Positions 15,056 through 23,971 of a stretch of 33,401 nucleotides of DNA are shown here, in pieces. The number at the start of each line of letters is the position of its first letter. Positions within the stretch are counted from its first letter, which is position 1. Both the position numbers and the translations under genes were made by a program. The DNA is taken from the NCBI GenBank assembly GCA_937872385.1, contig CALMSO010000030.1, positions 1 to 33,401 of the forward strand, read 5' to 3'. The notes under the pieces were generated by a model. The model saw only the letters and a list, made by a program, of their open reading frames with translations, made no database searches and was not told the DNA's origin. Origin of the DNA: an uncultured Saprospiraceae bacterium. GTDB lineage: Bacteria; Bacteroidota; Bacteroidia; Chitinophagales; Saprospiraceae.

Positions 15056-16963
15056 ATGAAGAACGGAATAAAATATTGGCTTTTCACAGGCATTTTGCTG
15101 TTGTTGCAAATAGCAGCCGCAGCTCAGGTGCAGCGCTCCGGCCCTCCGAAAAAAGAAGACCAAGTAAAAGTGGATTACGCCGATGTGTTTGAAAATATCC
15201 AACAGGGCAACCAGGTGCTGCAAAAACTGCGCGGCAATGTAGAGCTACGACAGGATAGCGTTTTTATGTATTGTGACTCGGCCACCATTGCCAATAGTGT
15301 AAACGTTGTGGCGCAGGGCAATGTCGTCATCCAACAAGGCGATACTACCAGTATTTTTGCCGATTCGCTCATCTATTCTGGCGAGACACGCAAAGCAGTG
15401 CTTTTTGGTCGGGTGGTATTGCTCAATGGCACGCAAAAACTTTTCACCGACCGCCTCGACTACGATTTGAACACCAAAGTGGCTACCTATTATACCGGCG
15501 CTACCCTCACCAACGACCAGACCCAACTCAGCAGCCGGCGTGGCTACTACTACGTGCGTGAGCATACTGTCTTTTTTCGAGACAGTGTGGTGGTAATTGA
15601 CCCAGAGTTCAATCTGCGCTCCGATACGCTCAAATTCAATACCCAAACCAAAACCGTTTTTTTCCTGGGCCCCACGCTCATTCGTACCGATAGTAGCCGA
15701 ATTTATTGCGAAGACGGATTTTACGATACGGAAAACAGCCTCGCAGAGTTTCGTCAGGAAGCCCAGTACGCACGTGGCGCCGAGCAGCAGGCCACCGCCG
15801 ACGTTATTCGCTATGATGGCAAAAACCAGATTTATACCCTCGATGGCAATGCGCGATTCACAGATACCGACCAAGAGGCTATTGCCAATACCATTCGCTA
15901 CGAAGAGCGCGCCGACAAATACTACCTCGTGGGGAATGCCAGCTACCGAGATGCCACCCGCAACATTATCTCCGAAGAAATACGGTATGACCGACGCAAC
16001 GAACAGTACGCCACCAAAGGCCGCTCCCGCATCATAGACCCACCCCAGATTCTCGAAGCAGATGAAGTAGCCTACACCGAGGCCACAGGCCTTGGCAATG
16101 CCCTCGGCAATGTGATTTGGCAGGATACATCCGCCAATCTGACGGTGCTTTGCGAAGTTGCCGATTACAACCGGCAGACCAACTACCTCAAAGCAGTGGG
16201 CGGGCAGCGCGGCCGCCCGGTGCTCATCACCGAGGTAGATCAAGACTCGCTCTTCATGTCGGCGGATACCCTACTGGCGCTGCAAGTGGTGGATACTCTG
16301 AGCAACGATACCTCCCGAATGTTGTTTGGTTTCTATCGCGTGCGCATTTACAAAAGCAACCTACAAGCGGTCTGCGATTCGCTGACCTACTCTACCGCCG
16401 ATTCGATTTTTCATCTGTTCAAAGACCCCGTTATCTGGTCGGATACTTCCCAATTTGTAGCCGATACTGTGGACATCATGCTGCGCAATGACCAGATTGA
16501 TCGCATCTTTTTAAAAGCAAATGCGTTTATGATTAATTCGCCCGACCAGTTATTTTTCAATCAAGTGAAAGGACGGGATATTACCGCTTTTTTTGAAGAT
16601 AGTGAACTGCGCCGCGTGGACGTGCAAGGCAACGCTGAATCTATTTATTACGCGCTGGATGAATCGAACGCCTATATTGGTGTGAATAAAATTGTATGCA
16701 GCGAAATGCTTATGTATTTTGGCAATAACACCGTGGAACGCATCCGATTTTATGCGCAGCCTCAGGCCAATTTGATCCCCATGAAAAAAGCCAATCACGA
16801 CGAGCTCAAACTTCCGGGTTTTAAATGGCAAATAGACCGCCGGCCCAAAGACCGCGACGACCTTAGCCCCGAAGAAGCCATACAAGAAACAGAAGAAGAT
16901 ATGCCTCTTGAATCCACACCAATACCAAAAAAAGATGAGAAACCGACGCTTGGCCGCAATTAG
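15056..16963 (+). CDS. OstA/LptA-like envelope protein
   Basis: A 635-residue protein with signal peptide (MKNGIKYWLFTGILLLLQIAAAAQ). It consists of repeated beta-hairpin units of the OstA/LptA type: LRGNVELRQDSVFMYCDSA, VAQGNVVIQQGDT, LFGRVVLLNGTQKL, LDGNARFTD and so on, most with a D-x-A/L-x-Y step. This is the Bacteroidota OstA-like family, in which a long jellyroll-like slide takes the place of short LptA; a part in lipopolysaccharide transport through the periplasm is inferred from homology. The end is Lys/Pro/Glu-rich and probably disordered (STPIPKKDEKP). The last 29 bases overlap the start of the BatE-like gene, which suggests translational coupling. Confidence 0.85.
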   Translation: MKNGIKYWLFTGILLLLQIAAAAQVQRSGPPKKEDQVKVDYADVFENIQQGNQVLQKLRGNVELRQDSVFMYCDSATIANSVNVVAQGNVVIQQGDTTSIFADSLIYSGETRKAVLFGRVVLLNGTQKLFTDRLDYDLNTKVATYYTGATLTNDQTQLSSRRGYYYVREHTVFFRDSVVVIDPEFNLRSDTLKFNTQTKTVFFLGPTLIRTDSSRIYCEDGFYDTENSLAEFRQEAQYARGAEQQATADVIRYDGKNQIYTLDGNARFTDTDQEAIANTIRYEERADKYYLVGNASYRDATRNIISEEIRYDRRNEQYATKGRSRIIDPPQILEADEVAYTEATGLGNALGNVIWQDTSANLTVLCEVADYNRQTNYLKAVGGQRGRPVLITEVDQDSLFMSADTLLALQVVDTLSNDTSRMLFGFYRVRIYKSNLQAVCDSLTYSTADSIFHLFKDPVIWSDTSQFVADTVDIMLRNDQIDRIFLKANAFMINSPDQLFFNQVKGRDITAFFEDSELRRVDVQGNAESIYYALDESNAYIGVNKIVCSEMLMYFGNNTVERIRFYAQPQANLIPMKKANHDELKLPGFKWQIDRRPKDRDDLSPEEAIQETEEDMPLESTPIPKKDEKPTLGRN

Positions 16964-17699
16964 TATTTTGAGCCTGGTATTTGTCTGGAGCTATGCGAAT
17001 GACACCCCTGAGCAGCGCCTTGAGCAAGCCAACACTGCCTACCAGGCACAGCAATACAGCGCCGCTATTGAGCAATACGAGTCCTTAGTCACCGACGGCT
17101 ACCGCTCGGCAGAGTTGTATTACAACCTCGCCAATAGCTACTACCGGCAAGGGCAACTGGGTCGGGCGGTGCTGTTTTATGAACGCACCCTCCTGATAGC
17201 CCCCCGCGACACTGATGCCAAATACAATCTGGCGGTAGTGCGCAGCCAATTACAAGACAAGGCCGTGCCCCTCCCGCCGTTTTTTTTAGCACAATGGTGG
17301 AACAATTTTAGCTTGCTCATGCCTTCGGGCGCCTGGAGTGCGCTGTCCATTGTATTACTCTGGCTGGGAGTCGCCGGCTTGATTGCTTGGCTACTGGCCC
17401 TCACGCGGAGGCAAAAAAAACTCGGTTTCGTCCTTGGCGTAGTGATGTTGAGCCTTAGTGGTTTGCTACTTTTAGTATCGGCGCATCGGTTGGCTTTAGA
17501 AAAAAATAGTGCGCGGGCAGTAGTACTGGAAGCAGCAATAATGCTGTACAGTGCCCCTGACGTGCAGAGTCAACCCATTCGGGAAATACACGAAGGCATT
17601 ACACTGCAACTGCTGGATAAAATCGGTGATTGGCACAAGGTGGCCTTGCCCACCGGCGAGCAGGGCTGGCTACCCGATACGGCTTTTGAAAAAATCTGA
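16935..17699 (+). CDS. BatE-like TPR and SH3-domain membrane protein
   Basis: A 254-residue protein from ATG 16935; an upstream TTG exists, but the signal-like MRNRRLAAISILSLVFVWSYA begins here. TPR units cover about residues 25-95 (ANTAYQAQQYSAAIEQYESL, YYNLANSYYRQGQLGRAVLFYERTL). Two membrane helices follow (about 130-155 and 160-190), then a bacterial SH3-like domain with LQLLDKIGDWHKVALP..EQGWLP at the end. This architecture is that of BatE proteins, which in other Bacteroidota lie in an aerotolerance operon with MoxR and Bat von Willebrand proteins. None of those partners is in the window, so the link to that system is by family only. The start overlaps the OstA-like gene. Confidence 0.75.
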   Translation: MRNRRLAAISILSLVFVWSYANDTPEQRLEQANTAYQAQQYSAAIEQYESLVTDGYRSAELYYNLANSYYRQGQLGRAVLFYERTLLIAPRDTDAKYNLAVVRSQLQDKAVPLPPFFLAQWWNNFSLLMPSGAWSALSIVLLWLGVAGLIAWLLALTRRQKKLGFVLGVVMLSLSGLLLLVSAHRLALEKNSARAVVLEAAIMLYSAPDVQSQPIREIHEGITLQLLDKIGDWHKVALPTGEQGWLPDTAFEKI

Positions 17700-17747
17700 C
17701 ACCCTGGCTTTGCTAGCCTTGCTTATTTTTCAAAAAAAAACTGATGT

Positions 17748-18479
17748 ATGCAATTTGAAAATCAGACCGTTATCATAACCGGCGGAAGCTCTGGCATAGG
17801 GCTGGCTGCCGCGCAAGCCTTTGCCCATGCAGGCGCTCGCGTAGTCAACATGGATATTGCGCCACCGAAAATTGCTCTTGTTGAGGCAAATATCTTGTAT
17901 TATCAGACGGATGTGGCGGATAAAATTGCTTTGGAAAAACAAGTAGAAAAAGTGCTCCAGCAATTTGGCAGCTTAGACGTACTCGTCAACAGTGCTGGTG
18001 TCAGTGGTGAGCCAACTGGTACCGACCAACTTCTCGAAGCAGATTTCGACCGGGTAATGGGCGTCAATGTGAAAGGTACGCTTTTTGCTATGCAGGCAGT
18101 GCTGCCCCACTTCAAGGAGCGCCGCCGAGGCAGTATTGTCAATGTAGCCTCTATGGCCGGGCACGTCGTGATGCCGGGCTATCTCGCCTATGTGGCCAGC
18201 AAGCACGCCGTACTGGGCATCACCAAAGTGACGGCATTAGAATTTGCTAAATACAATATCCGCGTCAATGCTGTTTGTCCCGCTTTCACCAGCACGCCTA
18301 TGATCAGTGATATGGAAGCCAATACGCCTTTCCGGGACGCCCTTTTGCAGGCTTTTCCGATGAAGCGCTTTGCTACGGCCGAAGAAATTGCTGCCGGCAT
18401 TCTTTTCCTTGCTTCCGATGCCGCCTCTTTTATGACTGGCACGGGCATGATAATGGATGGCGGGCTTAGCTTGCAATAA
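17748..18479 (+). CDS. Short-chain dehydrogenase/reductase (SDR)
   Basis: A 243-residue classical SDR. The cofactor loop TGGSSGIG is at 11-18, NSAG at 81-84, the catalytic Ser at 135 (VNVAS) and YVASK gives Tyr148 and Lys152. An Asp after the second strand (VVNMD, Asp36) indicates preference for NAD(H) rather than NADP(H). The C-terminal LASDAASFMTGTGMIMDGG is normal for the family. The substrate is unknown. It lies 48 bases after the BatE-like gene and 25 bases before the flavin reductase, so the last two genes may form a pair. Confidence 0.92.
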   Translation: MQFENQTVIITGGSSGIGLAAAQAFAHAGARVVNMDIAPPKIALVEANILYYQTDVADKIALEKQVEKVLQQFGSLDVLVNSAGVSGEPTGTDQLLEADFDRVMGVNVKGTLFAMQAVLPHFKERRRGSIVNVASMAGHVVMPGYLAYVASKHAVLGITKVTALEFAKYNIRVNAVCPAFTSTPMISDMEANTPFRDALLQAFPMKRFATAEEIAAGILFLASDAASFMTGTGMIMDGGLSLQ

Positions 18480-18504
18480 ATATCAATAGACGGAACACAT
18501 ACTA

Positions 18505-19131
18505 ATGACTACCGAAAAACACATCACCACTGCTGACATAGCCGGCATGGAGCGTTTCTATCGCCAAGCACTGTTCAATATGCTCTCCGGCTTCAAAAGT
18601 GCTCATCTTATTGGCACTATCAGCCCGGAGGGAGCGACCAATCTTGCTATTTTCAATTCGGTGCTGCACATCGGCGCCAATCCGCCGTACATGGGTTTTA
18701 TACTCCGACCCACCAGCGTGGAGCGCCATACCTACAACAACCTGAAGGCTAATAGGCAATTCACCATCAATCATGTCCACCAAGATTTTATACAACCGGC
18801 GCACCAAACCTCTGCCAAATATCCGGCCGAAGTATCCGAGTTCGAGGTTTGCGGTTTTACACCACAATATACCAACCACCTGCGCGCACCTTACGTGCAG
18901 GAGAGCCGCATCAAAATAGGACTGGAATACGTAGAAGAATCGCTCATTCAGGTCAATAGCACCCTGCTCATTGTCGGTAAAATTGTGGAAATTTTACTAC
19001 CAGAAGCCATCCTTACTCCTGATGGGCATTTGCGTCTTGACGAAGCCGGCAGTGTCGCGGTAGCAGGCTTGGATACGTACTATGCCGCTCGTCAGGTGGC
19101 TCAGCTTGATTATGCCCGGCCGGGGCAATAG
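18505..19131 (+). CDS. Flavin reductase-like FMN-binding split-barrel protein
   Basis: A 208-residue cytoplasmic protein. The stretch NLAIFNSVLHIGANPPYMGFIL followed by RHTYNNLKANRQFTIN matches the FMN-binding split barrel of the flavin reductase family, in which the first element (normally ...NLAPFS.F......PP...) holds the phosphate and the second the ring edge. HQTSAKYPAEVSEFE matches the usual loop before the dimer strand. Whether it reduces free flavin or keeps FMN as a cofactor cannot be told. It follows the SDR by 25 bases. A hairpin begins 20 bases after its stop but lacks a T-tract in this direction. Confidence 0.82.
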   Translation: MTTEKHITTADIAGMERFYRQALFNMLSGFKSAHLIGTISPEGATNLAIFNSVLHIGANPPYMGFILRPTSVERHTYNNLKANRQFTINHVHQDFIQPAHQTSAKYPAEVSEFEVCGFTPQYTNHLRAPYVQESRIKIGLEYVEESLIQVNSTLLIVGKIVEILLPEAILTPDGHLRLDEAGSVAVAGLDTYYAARQVAQLDYARPGQ

Positions 19132-19150
19132 TGGTAGAATAGCTCCCCCC

Positions 19151-19188
19151 AAAAAAAAACAGGGGCAACGTAAAAACGCTGCACCCTG
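19151..19188 (-). terminator. Intrinsic terminator on the minus strand with no gene feeding it
   Basis: Minus strand: CAGGGTGCAGCG, a short loop and CGTTGCCCCTG pair with one bulge, followed by nine T (19151-19159). On the plus strand no T-tract follows, so it does not look like a normal terminator for the flavin reductase. No minus-strand gene lies upstream within the region. Confidence 0.6.
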
Positions 19189-19542
19189 TATAACCCCAAA
19201 AAACCAAATGAAAACAATCTACATATGAATATCTTCTACCAGAAGCTCTGGCTTTATTTTTGACACTTTTTTAAACAAAAGCAAAAAGTGTAAGTTGGCT
19301 ACTTATTTTTAATTAACACAAATTTAATAAGAAAGCTGCAAATATGCAAGTTAAAGTTTTCCCAATTCGTGTATGGACACGCAAATTAAAAACTTTTTTC
19401 GCTGAATTTTACCAGCATATTGCAAGAAAATTGTCAAAAAAATGCAATTTTCTATTTGAATTCTTATGACACTTATGACGTCTTTACTTTTGCAAAGTAA
19501 CAAGTTTTAGACAACCATATCCTGTTTTTTTTCCCGAAAAAG

Positions 19543-19550
19543 TACATTTG
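19543..19550 (+). promoter_or_regulatory. -7 box upstream of radA
   Basis: TACATTTG is an exact match to the Bacteroidota TAnnTTTG box, about 70 bases before the radA start. I see no TTTG at the expected distance upstream, so support is partial. Confidence 0.45.
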
Positions 19551-19620
19551 CATAGACAAAAACGGCTTTTCGAGCAACGGGCTTTGATTTAAAAATCTGA
19601 AAATCAAATACTTATAACGA

Positions 19621-21000
19621 TTGGCAAAGGCAAAAAAAATTTTTATTTGCGCGAACTGCGGCGCAGAATCCATCAAATGGATAGGCAAATGCCCAGCTTG
19701 TGGCGAATGGAACACGTACCGCGAGGAGGTGATCATGCGGGAAACGCTTCAGGAAGAAAAGCGCCGAAGCTGGGCTGGCAAGCCCGACGGCAAATCGGGC
19801 CCGCGGCCGGTGCTGCTGGAGGAAATCACTGCGGGCAATACGCAACGCTTGGTCACACCCGACCGAGAACTCAACCGGGTGTTGGGTGGCGGTATTGTGA
19901 GCGGCTCCTTAGTGCTGATTGGTGGACAACCAGGCATTGGCAAATCCACGCTACTGCTGCAATTGGCGCTGGGGCTGCCCGTGAAAGTGCTGTATGTATC
20001 GGGTGAAGAGAGCGAAGAGCAAATTAAAATGCGCGCCGACCGAATCAGTGGAAAAGCCTCAGATTGCTACATTCTGACCGAAACCAACACCACCAAAATA
20101 CTGGGTCATGCTCAGCAGCTCGGGCCGGATGTAATTATTATAGACTCGATCCAGACATTGGTGTCGCCGCACATCGAAAGTACGCCGGGCAGCGTGTCGC
20201 AGGTGCGCGAGTGCGCGGGCGAATTGCAGCGCTTCGCTAAAGAAACCAACATTCCGGTGTTTATTATCGGACACATTACCAAAGACGGCTCCATTGCGGG
20301 GCCGAAGTTGTTAGAGCACATTGTGGATGCAGTATTACAATTTGAAGGCGACCAGCACTACACGTATCGCGTGTTGCGCACCCTAAAAAATCGCTTCGGC
20401 TCCACGGACGAATTAGGCATTTATGAAATGCAATCGAATGGCTTGCGCGAAGTCTCGAACCCTTCGGAACTGCTTATTTCTCAAAAAGACGATGACCTTA
20501 GCGGCAGCGCTATTGCAGCTACAATGGAAGGGCTACGCCCCATGCTGATAGAAACGCAAGCCCTCGTGAGCAAAGCGGTGTACGGTACGCCTCAGCGCTC
20601 GGCCACGGGTTTTGATTTGCGGCGCTTGAGTATGCTGCTGGCTGTATTAGAAAAACGGGGCGGGCTGCTCTTCGGGCAAAATGATGTTTTTTTGAATATT
20701 GCAGGTGGCATTCGGGTGGACGACCCAGCCATTGACTTGGCTATTGTCAGTGCACTGATTTCTTCATTGGAAGATGTAGCCATTCCCGACAAATGCTGCT
20801 TTGCAGGCGAGGTGGGCCTCTCAGGTGAAATACGTGCCGTCAACCGGATTGAACAGCGCATTCAGGAGGCAGACCGGCTTGGCTTTCGCCAAATTATTAT
20901 TTCCAAATACAACGTCAAAGGATTAGACTTCAGCCGCTACCAGCTACAGGTACAGCCCATCGGAAAGATTGAAGAGCTGTACCAGCAACTGTTTACGTAG
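19621..21000 (+). CDS. radA: DNA repair protein RadA (Sms)
   Basis: A 459-residue DnaB-like helicase/ATPase that drives branch migration during recombination. The start is a TTG: the codons after it give MAKAKKIFICANCG, the standard RadA N-terminus, so this start is well supported. A four-Cys zinc finger (Cys10, 13, 24, 27) comes first, then Walker A GGQPGIGKST (101-110), Walker B VIIIDS (171-176) and the RadA-specific KNRFG (256-260). The C-terminal Lon-like domain (IAGGIRVDDPAIDLAIVSAL..S) is complete. The length is normal. Its stop is only 3 bases from the stop of the convergent type IX cargo gene, so the two mRNAs must overlap at their 3' ends. Confidence 0.96.
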   Translation: MAKAKKIFICANCGAESIKWIGKCPACGEWNTYREEVIMRETLQEEKRRSWAGKPDGKSGPRPVLLEEITAGNTQRLVTPDRELNRVLGGGIVSGSLVLIGGQPGIGKSTLLLQLALGLPVKVLYVSGEESEEQIKMRADRISGKASDCYILTETNTTKILGHAQQLGPDVIIIDSIQTLVSPHIESTPGSVSQVRECAGELQRFAKETNIPVFIIGHITKDGSIAGPKLLEHIVDAVLQFEGDQHYTYRVLRTLKNRFGSTDELGIYEMQSNGLREVSNPSELLISQKDDDLSGSAIAATMEGLRPMLIETQALVSKAVYGTPQRSATGFDLRRLSMLLAVLEKRGGLLFGQNDVFLNIAGGIRVDDPAIDLAIVSALISSLEDVAIPDKCCFAGEVGLSGEIRAVNRIEQRIQEADRLGFRQIIISKYNVKGLDFSRYQLQVQPIGKIEELYQQLFT

Positions 21001-21003
21001 TGC

Positions 21004-23817
21004 CTATCGTCCGCGAATCAGTTCAATGAATCCGCTGAGCACTTCATTAGTAGGCGTGATGCCCCCCACGCGCTGCTCGAATACCCGACAAGTGTAGTAA
21101 TACACGCCTTCGGCCAAGTCTTGCCCATTGAGGTTGCGCCCGTCCCAGTTGAGATTAGGATCAGTGGTTTGAAACACCATTTGCCCCCAACGATTGAAGA
21201 CCTTGAACTCCACATTTGCAACAAAGCAGAAAGGGAAAGGCCGGAATGTGTCATTGAAGCCGTCGCCATTGGGTGTGAACGTGTTGGGCAGTTCATAAAA
21301 TGGGCAATTGTCCACACAAACTTCATTACTTGGCTCGCTTTCATTCGCATTAAAATCGAAAGCCGTTACGCGGTAGCAGCCGGCAATGCCTTCGTCTGGG
21401 CTGTGCTCGTAGCGCAGGTTATTCACCCCTTGAATACGGGCTATCAACTGGAAAGGCGCATTTTCTACTGGTGCAAAATAAACATTGAAGCCTGCCACGT
21501 CGTCATCTTCCGGGCAAACGGTCCAAGTGAGCGTATTAATCAGCCGCTCTTCATCAAGGCAGGAAATATTTTCGTCGCAAATATTGGATACCTCCAGCAC
21601 TGGCGGGCAGGGTGGCACATCATCAATGGGCGTGCCACAGGCTTCCTGCGAACGATTGATTAAGGGGCTAACGATGCCACTGATGCCATACGAACCGGTG
21701 GCTTCTATTTTATAACAATATTCTACCTCGTTTATTAGCCCCTCGTCGCGGTAAAACGAATTATCCGTAGTGACCAAAGTTTCAAATTCGCCTTGGGCAT
21801 TTTTTCGCATCACCCGGTATCGGTAGTTTTCCCAGGGTACTTCTTCGCGCCAGGAGAGCACGTTGGCCTGGTCGGTGCCCGTCACATTCAGAAAAACCGA
21901 CGACGCTGGATTGGTCGTGCCGAGCGGACTGCTCAAGGCGCTGGTATAAAACCGAACGCGATAGCTGTAAGCCGTGCCAGCCGTATTCAAGCCCATGTCC
22001 ACAAAGCAAGTATCATTGGCTCCGGCAAAGGTTGGGCTGGAAAACTCCACCCCAATGGGTTGGAAGGCAGCTGGGTCAGATGTGATCCCCGTAGCACGCA
22101 GCACCTCGTAACGATAGGGCCCGGGATTCAGCAGGGTATCCAAATCCACCGCACGTGGCTTAGACCAGCAGACGCCTATCTCGCCATTGACAGCATCGGT
22201 CACTACGACATCCGCATGGGTGATGAGCGGCGCGTCGCGGCTTAATTGTACGCACATTTCCATGGAGGGCAGTCCTTCTATAATGTTGAAAATGTAGAGG
22301 TTATTGGTTGTAGTACGCGCAAATTCCGCCACAATTCGGTAGCAATAGGTGCGGCCCCGCTCCACCGTTTCGTCGAGATAGAAATAGCGATCGTCGCGCT
22401 CATCCTTGACGGGTGCCAGCGTGAGTTTGGTGTAGCCGCGCCCTGCCAATCCAGTAGTGCAGGTATCAATCGGAAAAAAATTGCTGCCCTCGCGCCGCCA
22501 CACCGAAAAGCCGAGAAACTCGATTTCGGAAGGGTCCTCACAAAAATAGGGCTTCATCCAAGTGACGGTGGTTTCGCCGGGGCCGGCCGTGGCGTCCACA
22601 TCTTCCGGGGGCGGTCCCACTACCTTAATGCGTATGGTTTTGAGGGTGGCCAAACCGCTGGTATCGCCAAAAAAGTTGTCCGTCGCCTTAAAAACGACTG
22701 AATAATACTGATTGGAAATATGATTGCAATCGGTTTGCCAGGTGAATTTTTTTACCACCGGCTGACTCCTGAAAACGTTATCATTTTGCTCGAAAAAAGC
22801 CGGATTGGTAGGCACTTCAAAGGGCCCGCCGAGCGCGTTGAGCCGCACCCGCTGGTTGGTTTCTACAATAGGTGCGGTAGCCGTCACGTCTATTTCTACT
22901 AACTCGCCCGCCACTACGCAAATTTCTTCTACCGAAGTGACAATCACCGGCGGCTCATTGGCACAACTGCGCACCGTGATTTGCATATCTCTCACAATGG
23001 TGTCAATCGGTATGCCGTCGCGGTATTCTACAATGATGATGGTCAGGTTGTACTCGCCGGGGCGCTGGGGTGCATCCCAGACAATGTCGCCGGTTACTTC
23101 GTTGATAGTGAGTTGGTTACGCGGGCCCGGATTAATCATACTCGGAAATACATAATTGGGCACTGGCAGCCGGGGTGCCTGAAACGGCACTGAAAAATGG
23201 TAGGATAAGCTGTCGCCATCCGCATCGAAAGCGTTGGGATTGTGTGTAAACCGCTGCCCTACGCAAGCCACGTCCACCGGGGGCTGCAGCAGCACGGGGG
23301 TATTGTTGCAACCCTGAAACTGCGGATTGGGAAAGGTATAGGTCGTTTGCAAATGAAAACGAATCTGTTCCGAATTCGGAAAATTGACATTCAAAATGCC
23401 ACCGTTGCGGTTGGGGTCGGTCATCGAAATGACGTAAGTGCCCCGCGAAGGGTAGGTATGAAATGCGATGTAAATATTCTTTTTAATGTCGTTTTCCAAA
23501 GGGTCGCCTTTAGGAATGGGGCTGCCAGCACCATTGACCCGATACACGCTGGGATTGCAATTGCCATCGCCAAAGCAAACCGTGAGCGAGTCACGATCGG
23601 CCATAAAGCTACTGGTTTTGGTGTAGGTCACTACGGTAATTTTCACCGTCAGACTTTCGTTGCAATCGCCCACTTGCTCAACCAGGATTTCGCCAGCGCG
23701 GTTGTGCGTAGCCAACAATGGAAATGTCAATAACAACAAATTACTGATTATCAGTATTTTACGAAAGCAAAAGCCGTTCACAGACATAGCTCGAAGTTGA
23801 ATGAATGATAGCCTCAT
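21004..23817 (-). CDS. Type IX-secreted surface protein with gliding-associated C-terminal domain
   Basis: A 937-residue exported protein. Two ATGs are possible: 23817 and 23787. The second leaves a shorter signal peptide (MSVNGFCFRKILIISNLLLLTFPLLA); the predicted transcription start near 23831 allows either. Mature sequence begins THNRAGEI, a region found in several Saprospiraceae surface proteins, with FDADGDSLSY further on (cadherin or PKD-like). Fibronectin III-like domains fill the middle (about 400-800), with repeated YRV, YCYRI and YCYKI strands. The last 99 residues (839-937) are a CHU_C-type domain: LPNTFTPNGDGFNDTF, VFNRWGQMVFQ, NWDGRNLNGQDLAEGVYYY. Such domains direct export by the type IX system and are linked to gliding proteins. 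The role is probably adhesion or matrix; the ligand is unknown. Its 3' end meets radA. Confidence 0.92.
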   Translation of the reverse strand: MRLSFIQLRAMSVNGFCFRKILIISNLLLLTFPLLATHNRAGEILVEQVGDCNESLTVKITVVTYTKTSSFMADRDSLTVCFGDGNCNPSVYRVNGAGSPIPKGDPLENDIKKNIYIAFHTYPSRGTYVISMTDPNRNGGILNVNFPNSEQIRFHLQTTYTFPNPQFQGCNNTPVLLQPPVDVACVGQRFTHNPNAFDADGDSLSYHFSVPFQAPRLPVPNYVFPSMINPGPRNQLTINEVTGDIVWDAPQRPGEYNLTIIIVEYRDGIPIDTIVRDMQITVRSCANEPPVIVTSVEEICVVAGELVEIDVTATAPIVETNQRVRLNALGGPFEVPTNPAFFEQNDNVFRSQPVVKKFTWQTDCNHISNQYYSVVFKATDNFFGDTSGLATLKTIRIKVVGPPPEDVDATAGPGETTVTWMKPYFCEDPSEIEFLGFSVWRREGSNFFPIDTCTTGLAGRGYTKLTLAPVKDERDDRYFYLDETVERGRTYCYRIVAEFARTTTNNLYIFNIIEGLPSMEMCVQLSRDAPLITHADVVVTDAVNGEIGVCWSKPRAVDLDTLLNPGPYRYEVLRATGITSDPAAFQPIGVEFSSPTFAGANDTCFVDMGLNTAGTAYSYRVRFYTSALSSPLGTTNPASSVFLNVTGTDQANVLSWREEVPWENYRYRVMRKNAQGEFETLVTTDNSFYRDEGLINEVEYCYKIEATGSYGISGIVSPLINRSQEACGTPIDDVPPCPPVLEVSNICDENISCLDEERLINTLTWTVCPEDDDVAGFNVYFAPVENAPFQLIARIQGVNNLRYEHSPDEGIAGCYRVTAFDFNANESEPSNEVCVDNCPFYELPNTFTPNGDGFNDTFRPFPFCFVANVEFKVFNRWGQMVFQTTDPNLNWDGRNLNGQDLAEGVYYYTCRVFEQRVGGITPTNEVLSGFIELIRGR

Positions 23818-23838
23818 GGCTTATATTGGCTCGTTTTA

Positions 23839-23870
23839 CAAAAATACAAACAAGCAATGGATAGAACAAG
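23839..23870 (-). promoter_or_regulatory. Promoter of the type IX cargo gene
   Basis: Minus strand: CTTG (23867-23870), 20 bases, then TATTTTTG (23839-23846), an exact TAnnTTTG. The start would fall near 23831, giving a leader of about 14 or 44 bases depending on the start codon. Confidence 0.6.
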
Positions 23871-23971
23871 TTACGCTTTTGCCGCTGAAAGGAATGTACG
23901 CTGCCTAACAAAAGCTTGATTTTTCTAATGATAATCCATTTTTCTTACCGATCACTGTCCGTAAATAGTTT

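Larger units (their letters stand above)
19132..19620. other. 489-base AT-rich intergenic region between the flavin reductase gene and radA
   Basis: It contains a minus-strand intrinsic terminator at 19151-19188, a radA promoter element at 19543-19550 and otherwise AT-rich sequence. A six-codon open frame (MKTIYI, near 19208) lies after the hairpin; nothing supports its expression. No RNA gene was recognised. Confidence 0.6.

Noticed and set aside
15245..16243. 332-codon minus-strand frame
   Set aside because: Opposite the OstA-like gene, with no recognisable domain or plausible start context.
19208..19228. Six-codon frame MKTIYI after the hairpin
   Set aside because: Too short to support; it could arise by chance in AT-rich DNA.
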